Positions 38,112 through 46,175 of a stretch of DNA of 64,000 bases are shown piece by piece. The notes beneath the pieces are model-generated. The model did not search any database, had not been told where the DNA came from, and saw only the letters and a program-made list of their open reading frames with translations. A program made the translations under genes and the position numbers. Each line of letters begins with the position of its first letter. Within the stretch, counting starts at the first letter, position 1. This DNA comes from Microbacterium sp. VKM Ac-2870 (lineage in GTDB: Bacteria > Actinomycetota > Actinomycetes > Actinomycetales > Microbacteriaceae). The DNA lies in the NCBI RefSeq assembly GCF_015350795.1, contig NZ_JADKSH010000002.1:558001-622000 (forward strand), read 5' to 3'.

Positions 38112-40373
38112 TCACATCGAACCGTGGAAGGTGCGCGACAGCACGTCGAGCTGCTGCTCGCGCGTCAGCCGCACGAAGTTCACGGCGTACCCGGACACGC
38201 GGATCGTGAGCTGCGGGTAGTTCTCCGGGTGCTCCATGGCATCTTCGAGCGTCTCGCGGTTGAGCACGTTGACATTCATGTGGTAACCGTGCGATCCGAC
38301 GTAGGCGTCGAGCAGACCCGCGAGGTTGCGCACCTGCTCGTCCGCCGTGCGGCCGAGACCACTGGGCACCACCGTGTTGGTCAGCGAGATGCCGTCCTGC
38401 GCCTGGGCGTAGGGGATCTTGGCGACCGACAGGGCGGAGGCGAGCATGCCGTGGGTATCGCGACCGTTCATCGGGTTGGCGCCAGGGGCGAACGGCTCAC
38501 CGGCTCGACGGCCGTCGGGGGTGTTGCCCGTGGCCTTGCCGTAGACGACGTTCGAGGTGATCGTCAGCACCGACTGGGTCGGCAGGGCGTTGCGGTACAT
38601 CGGGTGACGACGGATCTTCGACATGAAGCTCTCCACCAGTCCGACGGCGATCTGGTCGGCCCGGTCGTCGTCGTTGCCATAGCTCGGGAAGTCGCCTTCC
38701 GTCACATAGTCGACGACGATGCCGCGCTCGTCGCGCACGGGGGTGACCGTCGCGTACTTGATGGCCGACAGCGAGTCGGCGGCCACCGACAGCCCGGCGA
38801 TGCCGCAGGCCATCGTGCGCAGCACGTCCTTGTCGTGAAGGGCCATCTCGATGCGCTCGTAGGCGTACTTGTCGTGCGACCAGTGGATGCAGTTGAGCGC
38901 CTCGACGTACGTCTCGGCCAGCCAGTCCATCGTCTTGTCGAACCGGTCCATGATGTCGTCGAAGTCGAGCGGGCCGTCGCCGACCGGCGTGGTGACGGGC
39001 GAGACCTGCTTTCCGGTGACCTCGTCACGGCCGCCGTTGATCGCGTAGAGCAGTGTCTTGGCGAGGTTCACCCGCGCACCGAAGAACTGCATCTGCTTGC
39101 CGACGCGCATGGGGCTCACGCAGCAGGCGATTGCGGCGTCATCACCCCAGGCGGGGCGGATGATCTCGTCCGACTCGTACTGCACAGCCGACGTGTCGAT
39201 CGACACCTGCGCGCAGTAGTCCTTGAAGCCCTGCGGAAGTTCCGGGCTCCAGAAGACGGTCATGTTGGGCTCGGGGGCCGGACCCAAGTTGTAGAGCGTC
39301 TGGAGGAAGCGGAAGGAGTTCTTGGTCACGAGGGGCCGACCGTCCTCGCCCATGCCGCCGATCGTCTCGGTGACCCAGGTGGGGTCGCCGGAGAAGAGGC
39401 TGTCGTACTCGGGGGTCCTCAGGAAACGGACGATGCGCAGCTTGATCACGAAGTCGTCGATGATCTCCTGTGCCTCGGACTCGGTGATGAGGCCGGCCTG
39501 CAGGTCGCGCTCGATGAAGGTGTCGAGGAACGTCGAGGTGCGTCCGAGCGACATCGCCGCGCCGTTCTGCTCCTTGACGGCAGCGAGGTAGCCGAAGTAC
39601 AGCCACTGCACGGCTTCGCGAGCGGTGGTAGCGGGGCCCGAGATGTCGAAACCGTACGAGGCGGCCATCTGCTTGAGCTCACCGAGGGCGCGGATCTGCT
39701 CCGCGTGCTCCTCGCGCATGCGGACGACCTCTTCCGTGAAGGGAGTGGTGTCCAGGCTCAGCTTGTCCATCTTCTTGGCGGCGATCAACTGGTCCACGCC
39801 GTAGAGCGCGACACGACGGTAGTCGCCGATGATCCGGCCGCGGCCGTAGGCGTCGGGAAGGCCCGTGATGACGTGCGAACTGCGCGCGGCGCGAACGTTC
39901 GGCGTGTAGGCGTCGAAGACGGCCTCGTTGTGCGTCTTGCGATAGGTGGTGAAGATCTCCTTGAGTGTCTGATCGACCTCGTAGCCGTAGGTGTCGAGGG
40001 CTCCCTCGACCATGCGCCAGCCACCGTTGGGCATGATCGCCCGCTTCAGAGGAGCGTCGGTCTGGAGGCCGACGATGACTTCGTCGTCCTCGAGGATGTA
40101 ACCGGGGCCGTGCGCGGTGATGCCCGCGGGCGTGTGGGCGTCGACGTCGTAGATGCCCTTCTCGCGCTCGACCGGGAACATCGCCGACAGCGTGTCCCAG
40201 ACGCGCATCGTGCGGGCGGTGGCGCCCGTCAAGAACGACGCATCGCCGAGGTAGGGCGTGTAGTTGCGCTGGATGAAGTCGCGCACATCGATCTCGTCCT
40301 GCCACGGTCCGGCGGTGAAACCGTTCCAGGCGGCGGGCTGAGTGTCCTGTGCGGAGGGGGTGACGGTAGTCAT
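38112..40373 (-). CDS. pflB: Formate C-acetyltransferase (pyruvate formate-lyase)
   Basis: 753 residues (E. coli 760). It cleaves pyruvate with CoA into acetyl-CoA and formate under anoxia. The active-site cysteine pair is in AIACCVSPM (about residues 416-417), and the glycyl radical loop is [10 protein letters not shown] near residue 730. [19 protein letters not shown] and [13 protein letters not shown] are conserved PFL segments. The ATG at 40373 has GAGGAAG 8 nt upstream; a TTG five codons earlier is not used. An oxygen-sensitive fermentation enzyme is unexpected in a mostly aerobic genus and hints at microaerobic growth. Confidence 0.97.
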   Translation of the reverse strand: MTTVTPSAQDTQPAAWNGFTAGPWQDEIDVRDFIQRNYTPYLGDASFLTGATARTMRVWDTLSAMFPVEREKGIYDVDAHTPAGITAHGPGYILEDDEVIVGLQTDAPLKRAIMPNGGWRMVEGALDTYGYEVDQTLKEIFTTYRKTHNEAVFDAYTPNVRAARSSHVITGLPDAYGRGRIIGDYRRVALYGVDQLIAAKKMDKLSLDTTPFTEEVVRMREEHAEQIRALGELKQMAASYGFDISGPATTAREAVQWLYFGYLAAVKEQNGAAMSLGRTSTFLDTFIERDLQAGLITESEAQEIIDDFVIKLRIVRFLRTPEYDSLFSGDPTWVTETIGGMGEDGRPLVTKNSFRFLQTLYNLGPAPEPNMTVFWSPELPQGFKDYCAQVSIDTSAVQYESDEIIRPAWGDDAAIACCVSPMRVGKQMQFFGARVNLAKTLLYAINGGRDEVTGKQVSPVTTPVGDGPLDFDDIMDRFDKTMDWLAETYVEALNCIHWSHDKYAYERIEMALHDKDVLRTMACGIAGLSVAADSLSAIKYATVTPVRDERGIVVDYVTEGDFPSYGNDDDRADQIAVGLVESFMSKIRRHPMYRNALPTQSVLTITSNVVYGKATGNTPDGRRAGEPFAPGANPMNGRDTHGMLASALSVAKIPYAQAQDGISLTNTVVPSGLGRTADEQVRNLAGLLDAYVGSHGYHMNVNVLNRETLEDAMEHPENYPQLTIRVSGYAVNFVRLTREQQLDVLSRTFHGSM

Positions 40374-40450
40374 GATTCGCTTCCTCAAATCCTCGTGGGA
40401 GCGGCCCGTCCACCCATCCGTGGGCGAGTCGTGGCTTCAGCTTAGCGCTA

Positions 40451-40463
40451 GTGGTCAGACCAC
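40451..40463. promoter_or_regulatory. Perfect palindrome upstream of pflB (operator candidate 1)
   Basis: GTGGTC-A-GACCAC is a perfect inverted repeat, 78 nt from the pflB start. The core TGGTC-N-GACCA resembles FadR-subfamily GntR operators; the wider TG...CA symmetry also recalls CRP/FNR sites. A near-copy lies 67 bp further upstream. Confidence 0.5.
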
Positions 40464-40499
40464 AGAGAGAGCATGGATGCCGTCGACAATCGAAGGTGA

Positions 40500-40511
40500 T
40501 CTGTCGACAGA
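40500..40511. promoter_or_regulatory. 12-bp perfect palindrome TCTGTCGACAGA
   Basis: A perfectly symmetric site between the two TGGTC-type palindromes in the pflB upstream region, 127 nt from the pflB ATG. It may be a second regulator's site. Its role is unknown. Confidence 0.35.
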
Positions 40512-40516
40512 AACAC

Positions 40517-40531
40517 TGTGGTCTGAGCACA
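40517..40531. promoter_or_regulatory. Near-palindrome upstream of pflB (operator candidate 2)
   Basis: TGTGGTC-T-GAGCACA is symmetric apart from one position and shares TGGTC-N-GA(C/G)CA with the site at 40451. Its centre is 67 bp from the first site, about six helical turns, compatible with one regulator bound on the same DNA face. Confidence 0.45.
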
Positions 40532-40542
40532 ATGCGCCGTGA

Positions 40543-40583
40543 AAAAGGCTGGCCGACCGCGGTGTGCGATCGGCCAGCCTTTT
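40543..40583 (-). terminator. Strong intrinsic terminator of the ycnI operon
   Basis: A 14-bp perfect stem, AAAAGGCTGGCCGA with TCGGCCAGCCTTTT, loop of 13 nt. Read on the minus strand it ends in a run of T and follows the ycnI stop by 20 nt. The A/T-rich ends make it work in either direction, which also insulates pflBA. Confidence 0.88.
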
Positions 40584-40602
40584 CCGGAGCTGGGTATGCG
40601 CC

Positions 40603-41301
40603 TCAGGCGCGGCGGCGGCGCACCAGTGTGACCACAAGCGCGGCGAGAGCGGCCACCAGAGCGCCGCCGCTGAGCCACCGCGCGACCGGGTCGGCGCCCG
40701 ACGCGGATGCCGCGGCATCCATCGAGCCGTGCGCGTCGCCGTCGCTGTGCCCGGCTGACGAACCGTGGTCGTCGTCGTTCGCCGGGGCGACGGCGCCGAC
40801 GGCGACGACCGGAGCCGGCGTCTTGAGGTCGGCTTCGGTCTGGCCGGACGCGGCCACCTCCGACCAGTTGGTCGATCCGGTGACACAGCTCTGCAGGACC
40901 GGGAAGGCCACCGATGTGTTGGCGGCGGACGACGCGAAGATCACGTCCATCGCGACGGATGCCGAGATGCCGGAGTCGACCGGGGCCAGCGCGGTAAAGG
41001 TGACGCGGGACGGGATGCCGTTGGCGTCCAGCTCACGAGAGATCTTCCACGCACCATCGAGTACGGGCTTGACGCCATCGATCCCCTGCGGGATGGTCAC
41101 GGTGAGGGAAGTGGTGGGGGAGTCGTCGCAGCCGTGGCTGAACGAGAACGCCAGGCGTGTGGTCGCGCCCGCGGCCGACTCGTCGGGCGTGACGTGGACG
41201 TGCGCCGAGGCGGCGAGAGGTGCGGCCAGCACCAGTGCGGCGCCGGCGATGATGCCGGCGATCGTGCGGGTGCGGCGGCGGGAACGGGTGGGAACGGTCA
41301 T
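40603..41301 (-). CDS. ycnI: YcnI-family (DUF1775) copper-binding surface protein
   Basis: 232 residues from ATG 41301 (MTVPTRSRRRTRTIAG). A signal peptide (about 1-34, LVLAAPLAASA) is followed immediately by HVHVTPDESAAG, where the new N-terminal His is the Cu(II) ligand in the family. A beta-sandwich DUF1775 domain, a His/Asp/Gly-rich linker (DDDHGSSAGHSDGDAHG), a C-terminal membrane helix and an RRRRA stop-transfer tail follow. It probably works outside the membrane in copper handling with the next upstream gene (89-nt gap). An open frame upstream of 41301 is not used, as AGAAAGAG precedes this ATG. Confidence 0.88.
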   Translation of the reverse strand: MTVPTRSRRRTRTIAGIIAGAALVLAAPLAASAHVHVTPDESAAGATTRLAFSFSHGCDDSPTTSLTVTIPQGIDGVKPVLDGAWKISRELDANGIPSRVTFTALAPVDSGISASVAMDVIFASSAANTSVAFPVLQSCVTGSTNWSEVAASGQTEADLKTPAPVVAVGAVAPANDDDHGSSAGHSDGDAHGSMDAAASASGADPVARWLSGGALVAALAALVVTLVRRRRA

Positions 41302-41390
41302 CAGGGTGCTCTTTCTGTACGGGGGCCAGAACGGAACGTTCTGTAGCGAGGGTGCGGCCACGCCGCGGGACGCCGCGAGCGCGGCGGTGC

Positions 41391-41993
41391 TCAGCGTGCG
41401 AACGCCGGCGGTCCCCGTCGAGTGAGAGCAGTCAGGAATCGCGCCGCGTGCGCGAGGCGTGGCACGGGCGAGAGGACGGGCACCCGGGGGTGCGCCGCGG
41501 GGACAGCCGCCTGCGGACGCGTGAGAAGGCGACGGATGCCGCGGGCGATCACCACCAGGAGTTGCTCACCGTAGGCAACGAGGGCGATCGTGACGAGGCC
41601 CGCGAGAATGTGTCCGCACAGCATCGCCGGGCTCAGATGGCCCATCGCATGCGGGGCGCCCCCGTTGGCGAGCATCGGCATCGGCATCGGCATCGCGGGA
41701 TGCTCGTGCGCGCCGCCGCCGAGGGGGCTGAGGCTTCCGACCGCGGCGAACGCCGCATGCAGGAAGATCTGTGCGGCCGCGATCGCGGCCGCCAAGCGCA
41801 GGAAGCTCCGTCGTCCGCCCACGAGGGCGACGGAGACGGGCGCGGCGAGCACAGTGACTGCCAAGAGGAGCCACAGGGGCGGCGGCGTGCCGCCTCCGAT
41901 CGTGTGTCCCGTCGAGGCGAGTGTCGTGGCGATCGCCGCCGCGGCGGTGCCGCGCAGGGCCCGCAGGTGGCGGGTCGTCGGTCGATCGGGCAC
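41391..41993 (-). CDS. His/Met-rich membrane protein, probable copper partner of YcnI
   Basis: 200 residues with four hydrophobic segments (about 14-30, 39-58, 65-85, 121-147). Between segments three and four is an external loop rich in His and Met (GGAHEHPAMPMPMPML... HAMGHLSPAMLCGH), typical of copper-binding stretches. The basic C-terminal tail contains LAHAARFLTALTRRG. I do not recognise a named family. Position upstream of ycnI on the same strand suggests a joint role in copper uptake or sensing (inference). Confidence 0.65.
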   Translation of the reverse strand: MPDRPTTRHLRALRGTAAAAIATTLASTGHTIGGGTPPPLWLLLAVTVLAAPVSVALVGGRRSFLRLAAAIAAAQIFLHAAFAAVGSLSPLGGGAHEHPAMPMPMPMLANGGAPHAMGHLSPAMLCGHILAGLVTIALVAYGEQLLVVIARGIRRLLTRPQAAVPAAHPRVPVLSPVPRLAHAARFLTALTRRGPPAFAR

Positions 41994-42049
41994 CTGTCGA
42001 GCCTAGTCGGCGTGCGTCGGCGTGTGAGCAAACTCAAAGAGGGTCCGGG

Positions 42050-42055
42050 TAGCGT
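42050..42055 (+). promoter_or_regulatory. -10 box (TAGCGT) of leaderless rseP
   Basis: TAGCGT ends 8 nt before the GTG at 42064 and no SD is visible. The divergent copper genes begin 57 nt upstream of this box. Confidence 0.4.
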
Positions 42056-42063
42056 GTTCGCTT

Positions 42064-43377
42064 GTGACCGTCATCGCCTTCATCGTCGGCGTCGTGCTGC
42101 TGGTCGTGGGACTCGCGGCATCCATCGCCCTGCACGAAATCGGCCACCTCGTGCCCGCAAAGCGCTTCGGGGTGCGCGTCGGTCAATACATGGTCGGTCT
42201 CGGTCCAACGCTGTGGTCGCGGCGCTTCGGCGAGACGGAGTACGGGATCAAGGCTCTTCCGCTCGGCGGCTATATCTCGATGGCGGGCATGTACCCGCCC
42301 GCCCCCGCCCGTGCCGGCCGCGCCGCCGCGGAGGGTCGTGCCGGTGGAGGCTTCTTCGCGACGATGGTGCAGGACGCCCGCGACGCCAACAACGAGACGA
42401 TCGTCGGCGATGACCGCTCGGGTACCTTCTACGCGCTGCCCATGTGGAAGCGGATCGTCATCATGCTCGGCGGCCCGACCATGAACCTGCTGCTGGCGAT
42501 GGTGTTGTTCGCGATCGTCTTCAGCGGCATCGGTGTGCAGACCGCGACGACGACCGTCGCCGCCGTCAGCGAGTGCGTCCTGCCTGCCGGGTCGACGCAG
42601 ACCACCTGTACCTCAAGCGACCCGGTGTCGCCTGCGGCGGCGGGCGGCATCCTTCCCGGCGATGTCCTCGTATCGGTGGGCGGCACGGCGGTGGCGACCT
42701 TCGAGGAAGCGTCCGCGATCATCCAGGCATCGCCGAACGAGACGCTCGACATCGTCGTGCGTCGCGGCGGCGCCGAGCAGACGCTGCGAGTGACGCCGGC
42801 GCTCGCCGAGCGCCAGGTGGCCGGTCCCAACGGCACCGCGGTCACCGCCGAGGTCGGTTTCGTCGGAATGACGGTGACGCTGGACTACGTCCGTCAGCCG
42901 ATCTGGGACGGGCCCCAAGCTGCCCTGCAGCAGGCCGGTCAGGTCGTCGGCATCATGTGGCAGCTTCCCGCGCGGGTCTATCAAACCGCTTCTGACCTCG
43001 TGACGGGAGCCCCGCGTGATCCGAACGGCCCGCTGTCGGTCGTCGGGGTCGGTCGCCTCGCTGGAGAGGCCGCCGCCACAGACGCGCCGGTCCTCAACCG
43101 CGTGGCGACGATTCTCGGGCTGCTCGGCTCGTTGAACCTCGCCCTGTTCGTCTTCAACCTCATCCCGCTGCTGCCGCTGGACGGCGGCCACGTGGTCGTC
43201 GCTCTCTGGGATGGTCTGAAGCGGGCCTGGGCGAAGCTCTGGCGCCGCCCTCGGCCGGCCCCGGTCGACGCGACGCGCCTCGTTCCGGTCACGTTCGTGG
43301 TCGTGATCGCCCTCATCGTGATGGGCGGCATCCTGATCATCGCCGACATCGTCAACCCGATGAAGATCTTCGGCTGA
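42064..43377 (+). CDS. rseP: Site-2 zinc metalloprotease (RseP/Rip1, M50)
   Basis: 437 residues. An intramembrane protease: HEIGH at residues 24-28 supplies two zinc ligands and the catalytic Glu, and NLIPLLPLDGGHV (about 365-377) supplies the third ligand and the conserved LDGG. A PDZ domain lies between (about 170-270, DPVSPAAAGGILPGDVLVSVGG). It should cut membrane anti-sigma factors or remnant signal peptides. In mycobacteria the homologue Rip1 sits between dxr and ispG; here the neighbours are copper genes and a tryptophan-regulated gene. Confidence 0.93.
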   Translation: MTVIAFIVGVVLLVVGLAASIALHEIGHLVPAKRFGVRVGQYMVGLGPTLWSRRFGETEYGIKALPLGGYISMAGMYPPAPARAGRAAAEGRAGGGFFATMVQDARDANNETIVGDDRSGTFYALPMWKRIVIMLGGPTMNLLLAMVLFAIVFSGIGVQTATTTVAAVSECVLPAGSTQTTCTSSDPVSPAAAGGILPGDVLVSVGGTAVATFEEASAIIQASPNETLDIVVRRGGAEQTLRVTPALAERQVAGPNGTAVTAEVGFVGMTVTLDYVRQPIWDGPQAALQQAGQVVGIMWQLPARVYQTASDLVTGAPRDPNGPLSVVGVGRLAGEAAATDAPVLNRVATILGLLGSLNLALFVFNLIPLLPLDGGHVVVALWDGLKRAWAKLWRRPRPAPVDATRLVPVTFVVVIALIVMGGILIIADIVNPMKIFG

Positions 43378-43403
43378 CCCTGCGATACGCCGGGCCGCAG
43401 CGA

Positions 43404-45314
43404 TCAGGCGAGGGCGTGCGCGACGAGTCGTTCGAGGGTCACCAGTCCGTCTCGCGACAGGATCGACTCGAGGTGCCCCTGCACCGACGCGTACCGCGGC
43501 CCTTGCAGCGCATAGACATCGCCGGACTGCGGGTCGGCGCAGATGCGCGTCTCACCGACCTCGACGGTGCCCGGTGCGACGCGAGCCGTGAACGTGTTGT
43601 AGAAGCCGATGGATGCCGGCATACCGAAGACATCCACTGTCTTCTGCAGGCCCTGATGCGGTGACGCCAGCGGGGCGAGACCGATGCCGAGCCGATCGGC
43701 GAGGATCTGATGACTCAGGCACACGGCGAGAAGGGGGAGCCCCTGCTCCACGCGTGCGGACACCACATCCCGCATGGCGCGGATGCGCGTGCTGTCGCCG
43801 TCCCGGGGATCACCGGGGCCGGGACCTGCGACGACCAGGTCGGCGGCATCGAGATCGGCGCGCTTCACCTGGCTCCACGGAGTGATCGCCACCGCGAATC
43901 CGAGGTGGCGCAGCTGGTGGGCGAGCATGGTGGTGAACCGGTCTTCGGCGTCGACGACGACGGCGGTGCGACCTGCGTACGGCCCGTCTGCCCCGCTCTG
44001 CTGCGGCGTCAGCCAGAACGGCGCGAGGCGCTCGTTGCGCGCCTCCAGCAGTGCAGCGATCGCGGGGACGTCGGCGAGACGCCGCGGCTCGGGGCGGGGG
44101 GCGTCGCCGTCGACCGTCGCGGCCGGCACGTCGCGGGGCACCGCTCCGATGGCGCCGAGCACACCCGCGGCTTTCCCGTGGGTCTCGCTCACCTCGCCGT
44201 CTGGATCGGAGTGGCGCACGAGGGTCGCGCCCACCGGGACGCGCAGCGTGCCGTCCACCAGATAGGCGGTGCGGATGAGGATGGGCGCGTCGAGATCGTG
44301 TCTGCCGCCGGGCGCCGGGGTGAACAGGGCTGCGACGCCCGAGTAGTAGCCGCGGGGAGCGCGTTCATGGCGCTGGATCACCGTGCAGGCGTTCTGCATC
44401 GGCGAGCCGGTCACGGTCGGCGCGAACATGGTCTCGCGGAGGATGTCGCGCGGATCCATCGTGCTCGCACCGCGCAGCATGTACTCGGTGTGTGTGAGGC
44501 GCGACATCTCTTTCAGATGGGGTCCGGTGATGCGTCCGCCGTCGCTGCAGACCGCGCTCATCATCTTGAGCTCCTCGTCGACGACCATGAAGAGCTCTTC
44601 CGTCTCTTTCGTCGACGACAAGAAATCAGTGAGGGTGTCGACGGTGGCGCCGCCCCGGGGATGGCGGAAGGTGCCGGAGATCGGGTTCATCGTGACGGTG
44701 CTGACACCGGGCGCGGCTGAGGTATCGGCCTGAGCGCTGACGTGGGCTTCGGGGCTCGCGCCGACCGCGAGGTGGCCCGGTGTCGAGACCAGAAACGTCC
44801 AGTAGGCCCCGCGTTCGTGTTCGAGCAGTGCACGGAACCATGTCAGACCGGCGGTGAGCGGATCGGCGGCGATCGACGCCGTGAAGTCGCGGCGAATGAC
44901 GAAGTTGGCGCCCTCTCCGCGGCCGATCTCCTCTGCGATGACCGTGCGGACGATCGCGGCGTAGTCCTCGTCGGTGATGTCGAAGCCGGCATCCTTCAGC
45001 GGGATCGTCTCGTCCGGCAGCTGGGAGAGTAGCTCTGCGGTGGGAACCGTCGTATGTTCCTGGACGACGAGGCAGCGCAGCGGCGCGCCGTCGTCGTGGC
45101 AGGCGAACCCTCGCTCGACGACCTGGCGGTAGGGCACGAGCGCCAAGACCTCGCGCGCCCGACCGTTCGCATCGACGAGAGGGATGTCTGCGAGTCGCTC
45201 CACGTCGACGACGTCGCCGACGAGCAGTTCGACGGCGCCCGGATCCCGTGCGATCAGGGCAAAAGGACGCGCGGAGCGCAGCACGGTGTCCAGGAGGGAG
45301 GAGCTCGGGTTCAT
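43404..45314 (-). CDS. PhzE-type fused anthranilate/ADIC synthase (chorismate-binding plus glutaminase)
   Basis: 636 residues. The N-terminal chorismate-binding half (about 1-420) has GANFVIRRDF, GASPEAHVS, NPISGTFRHPRGG, KMMSAVCSDGGRI, HTEYMLRGAS and ETMFAPTVTGSP, much closer to PhzE (2-amino-2-desoxyisochorismate synthase) than to TrpE. The C-terminal glutaminase half (about 440-636) has nucleophile LLAVCLSHQIL and His-Glu in VQGHLESIL. ATG 45314 has GAAAGG upstream. No other phz gene is nearby. The tryptophan attenuator ahead of it argues for a role as a tryptophan-pathway anthranilate synthase, so trpEG is the alternative name. Confidence 0.85.
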   Translation of the reverse strand: MNPSSSLLDTVLRSARPFALIARDPGAVELLVGDVVDVERLADIPLVDANGRAREVLALVPYRQVVERGFACHDDGAPLRCLVVQEHTTVPTAELLSQLPDETIPLKDAGFDITDEDYAAIVRTVIAEEIGRGEGANFVIRRDFTASIAADPLTAGLTWFRALLEHERGAYWTFLVSTPGHLAVGASPEAHVSAQADTSAAPGVSTVTMNPISGTFRHPRGGATVDTLTDFLSSTKETEELFMVVDEELKMMSAVCSDGGRITGPHLKEMSRLTHTEYMLRGASTMDPRDILRETMFAPTVTGSPMQNACTVIQRHERAPRGYYSGVAALFTPAPGGRHDLDAPILIRTAYLVDGTLRVPVGATLVRHSDPDGEVSETHGKAAGVLGAIGAVPRDVPAATVDGDAPRPEPRRLADVPAIAALLEARNERLAPFWLTPQQSGADGPYAGRTAVVVDAEDRFTTMLAHQLRHLGFAVAITPWSQVKRADLDAADLVVAGPGPGDPRDGDSTRIRAMRDVVSARVEQGLPLLAVCLSHQILADRLGIGLAPLASPHQGLQKTVDVFGMPASIGFYNTFTARVAPGTVEVGETRICADPQSGDVYALQGPRYASVQGHLESILSRDGLVTLERLVAHALA

Positions 45315-45362
45315 CGCCGGGCCTTTCTTCAGCTCGGGCGGACGGGACTCGTTCCGGGAACG

Positions 45363-45411
45363 AAAAGACCGCCTCGAGGGGCGGTCTGTGTGGGTTTGCG
45401 AACACACCGCC
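45363..45411 (-). promoter_or_regulatory. Tryptophan attenuator (terminator and competing antiterminator)
   Basis: Read on the minus strand, GGCGGTGTG (45403-45411, directly after the leader stop) can pair with CACAGACCGCC, forming an antiterminator. The same GACCGCC can instead pair with GGCGGTC (7 bp, loop CCTCGA, 45367-45386) followed by TTTT (45363-45366), an intrinsic terminator. Ribosome stalling at the leader's Trp codons would favour the antiterminator. The PhzE-like gene starts 48 nt further on. Confidence 0.82.
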
Positions 45412-45447
45412 TCAGCGGGTGGGCCACCAGGAGGTGTTCGCGAACAT
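45412..45447 (-). CDS. trpL: Trp leader peptide MFANTSWWPTR
   Basis: Twelve codons, ATG TTC ... TGG TGG CCC ... TGA, encoding an 11-residue peptide with two adjacent tryptophans at positions 7-8. The frame lies between a -10 box (TATCGT, 6 nt before the ATG) and the attenuator hairpins, the classical trp leader layout. No Shine-Dalgarno sequence is present, so the leader appears to be translated from a leaderless mRNA. The first codons contain the perfect palindrome TGTTCGCGAACA (45435-45446). Confidence 0.85.
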   Translation of the reverse strand: MFANTSWWPTR

Positions 45448-45453
45448 GCGGTC

Positions 45454-45459
45454 ACGATA
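45454..45459 (-). promoter_or_regulatory. -10 box (TATCGT) for the trp leader transcript
   Basis: On the minus strand TATCGT ends 6 nt before the leader ATG, placing transcription start at or beside the start codon. The -35 region is not recognisable. Confidence 0.5.
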
Positions 45460-45488
45460 GCAGAACGAACTATGGCCGCTGTCGTGCG

Positions 45489-46166
45489 ATGTTCGCCAGC
45501 AACGCCAGGATCGAGGTATGCGCCTTCGCCCCGCTCGTCCCGCCCTTCTCGGCGCAGATGGCACCGCCGCCGTCCTCGGTGCCGGGCGACGCCCGACGAC
45601 CTGGAAGGCTGGGCGGGTCCTTCCTTCGGAACCCTGGGTGGCATCGATCGCCGATGGGCGATCGACGGCACGGCCACGGCCGACAACACGACGTACCTGC
45701 AGGTCCAGGCCTATCCGCTGGATTCGCCGGTCTGCAGGCTGGGGCGCGCACGCGACCTCAGCCAGATCCGCCTGCCCGCATTCCCTGTACCGCATCGCAG
45801 TGCCGCCACCGCCGTGTGGTGGAACCTGACCACTGATTGCAACAGCCTTGGCCAGCGGATGCACCTCGAGGAACTCTTCGGCGAGGGGTATCGGACAGGC
45901 TGGTGGGAGGGCGACCCCGGCAAGCAATGGGACAACCGTCTGACGGCTTCGCAAGGGGTCGAGCGGATGTGCCAGTGGTTCCCCGATACTCGCGCGAGGA
46001 CACAAGAGACGGAAAATACGACATCACGACGCTGTCGACGTTCCCCGGTGCGGCGTGGGACGCCTCGCGCTTCACGACCGGAGCCGATCCAGGTAGCGGG
46101 CGCGCAGAACGCACGCGCGCAGCAACAGGGCTGACCTACAGCCCCCGCGCGGCGCACGCGGCGTAG
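45489..46166 (+). pseudogene. Frameshifted remnant of an unrecognised gene
   Basis: No single frame codes throughout, but a chain does with G/C-rich third positions. Frame 3 runs from ATG 45489 (MFASNARIEVCAFAPLVPPF) to about 45590, frame 1 from about 45590 to 45985 (GPSFGTLGGIDRRW... AVWWNLTTDCNSLGQRMH... CQWFP), and frame 3 again from about 45987 to TAG at 46164-46166 (YSREDTRDGKYDITTLSTF). Two frameshifts would be needed. The Trp-rich sequence matches no family I know. It fills the otherwise empty 730 nt between the trp leader and ispG. A sequencing error is an alternative. Confidence 0.4.
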
Positions 46167-46169
46167 GCT
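46164..46169 (+). promoter_or_regulatory. -10 box (TAGGCT) of leaderless ispG
   Basis: TAGGCT ends 6 nt before the GTG at 46176; its first three bases are also the stop of the upstream remnant. Confidence 0.5.
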
Positions 46170-46175
46170 GGTCCG

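Noticed and set aside
37584..40445. 953-codon plus-strand open frame opposite pflA-pflB
   Set aside because: The minus-strand pfl genes explain the region completely; the plus frame has no motif and arises from stop-poor antisense.
43404..45314. Phenazine biosynthetic cluster
   Set aside because: Only a PhzE-type gene is present, and its trp attenuator suggests amino-acid control rather than a phenazine operon.
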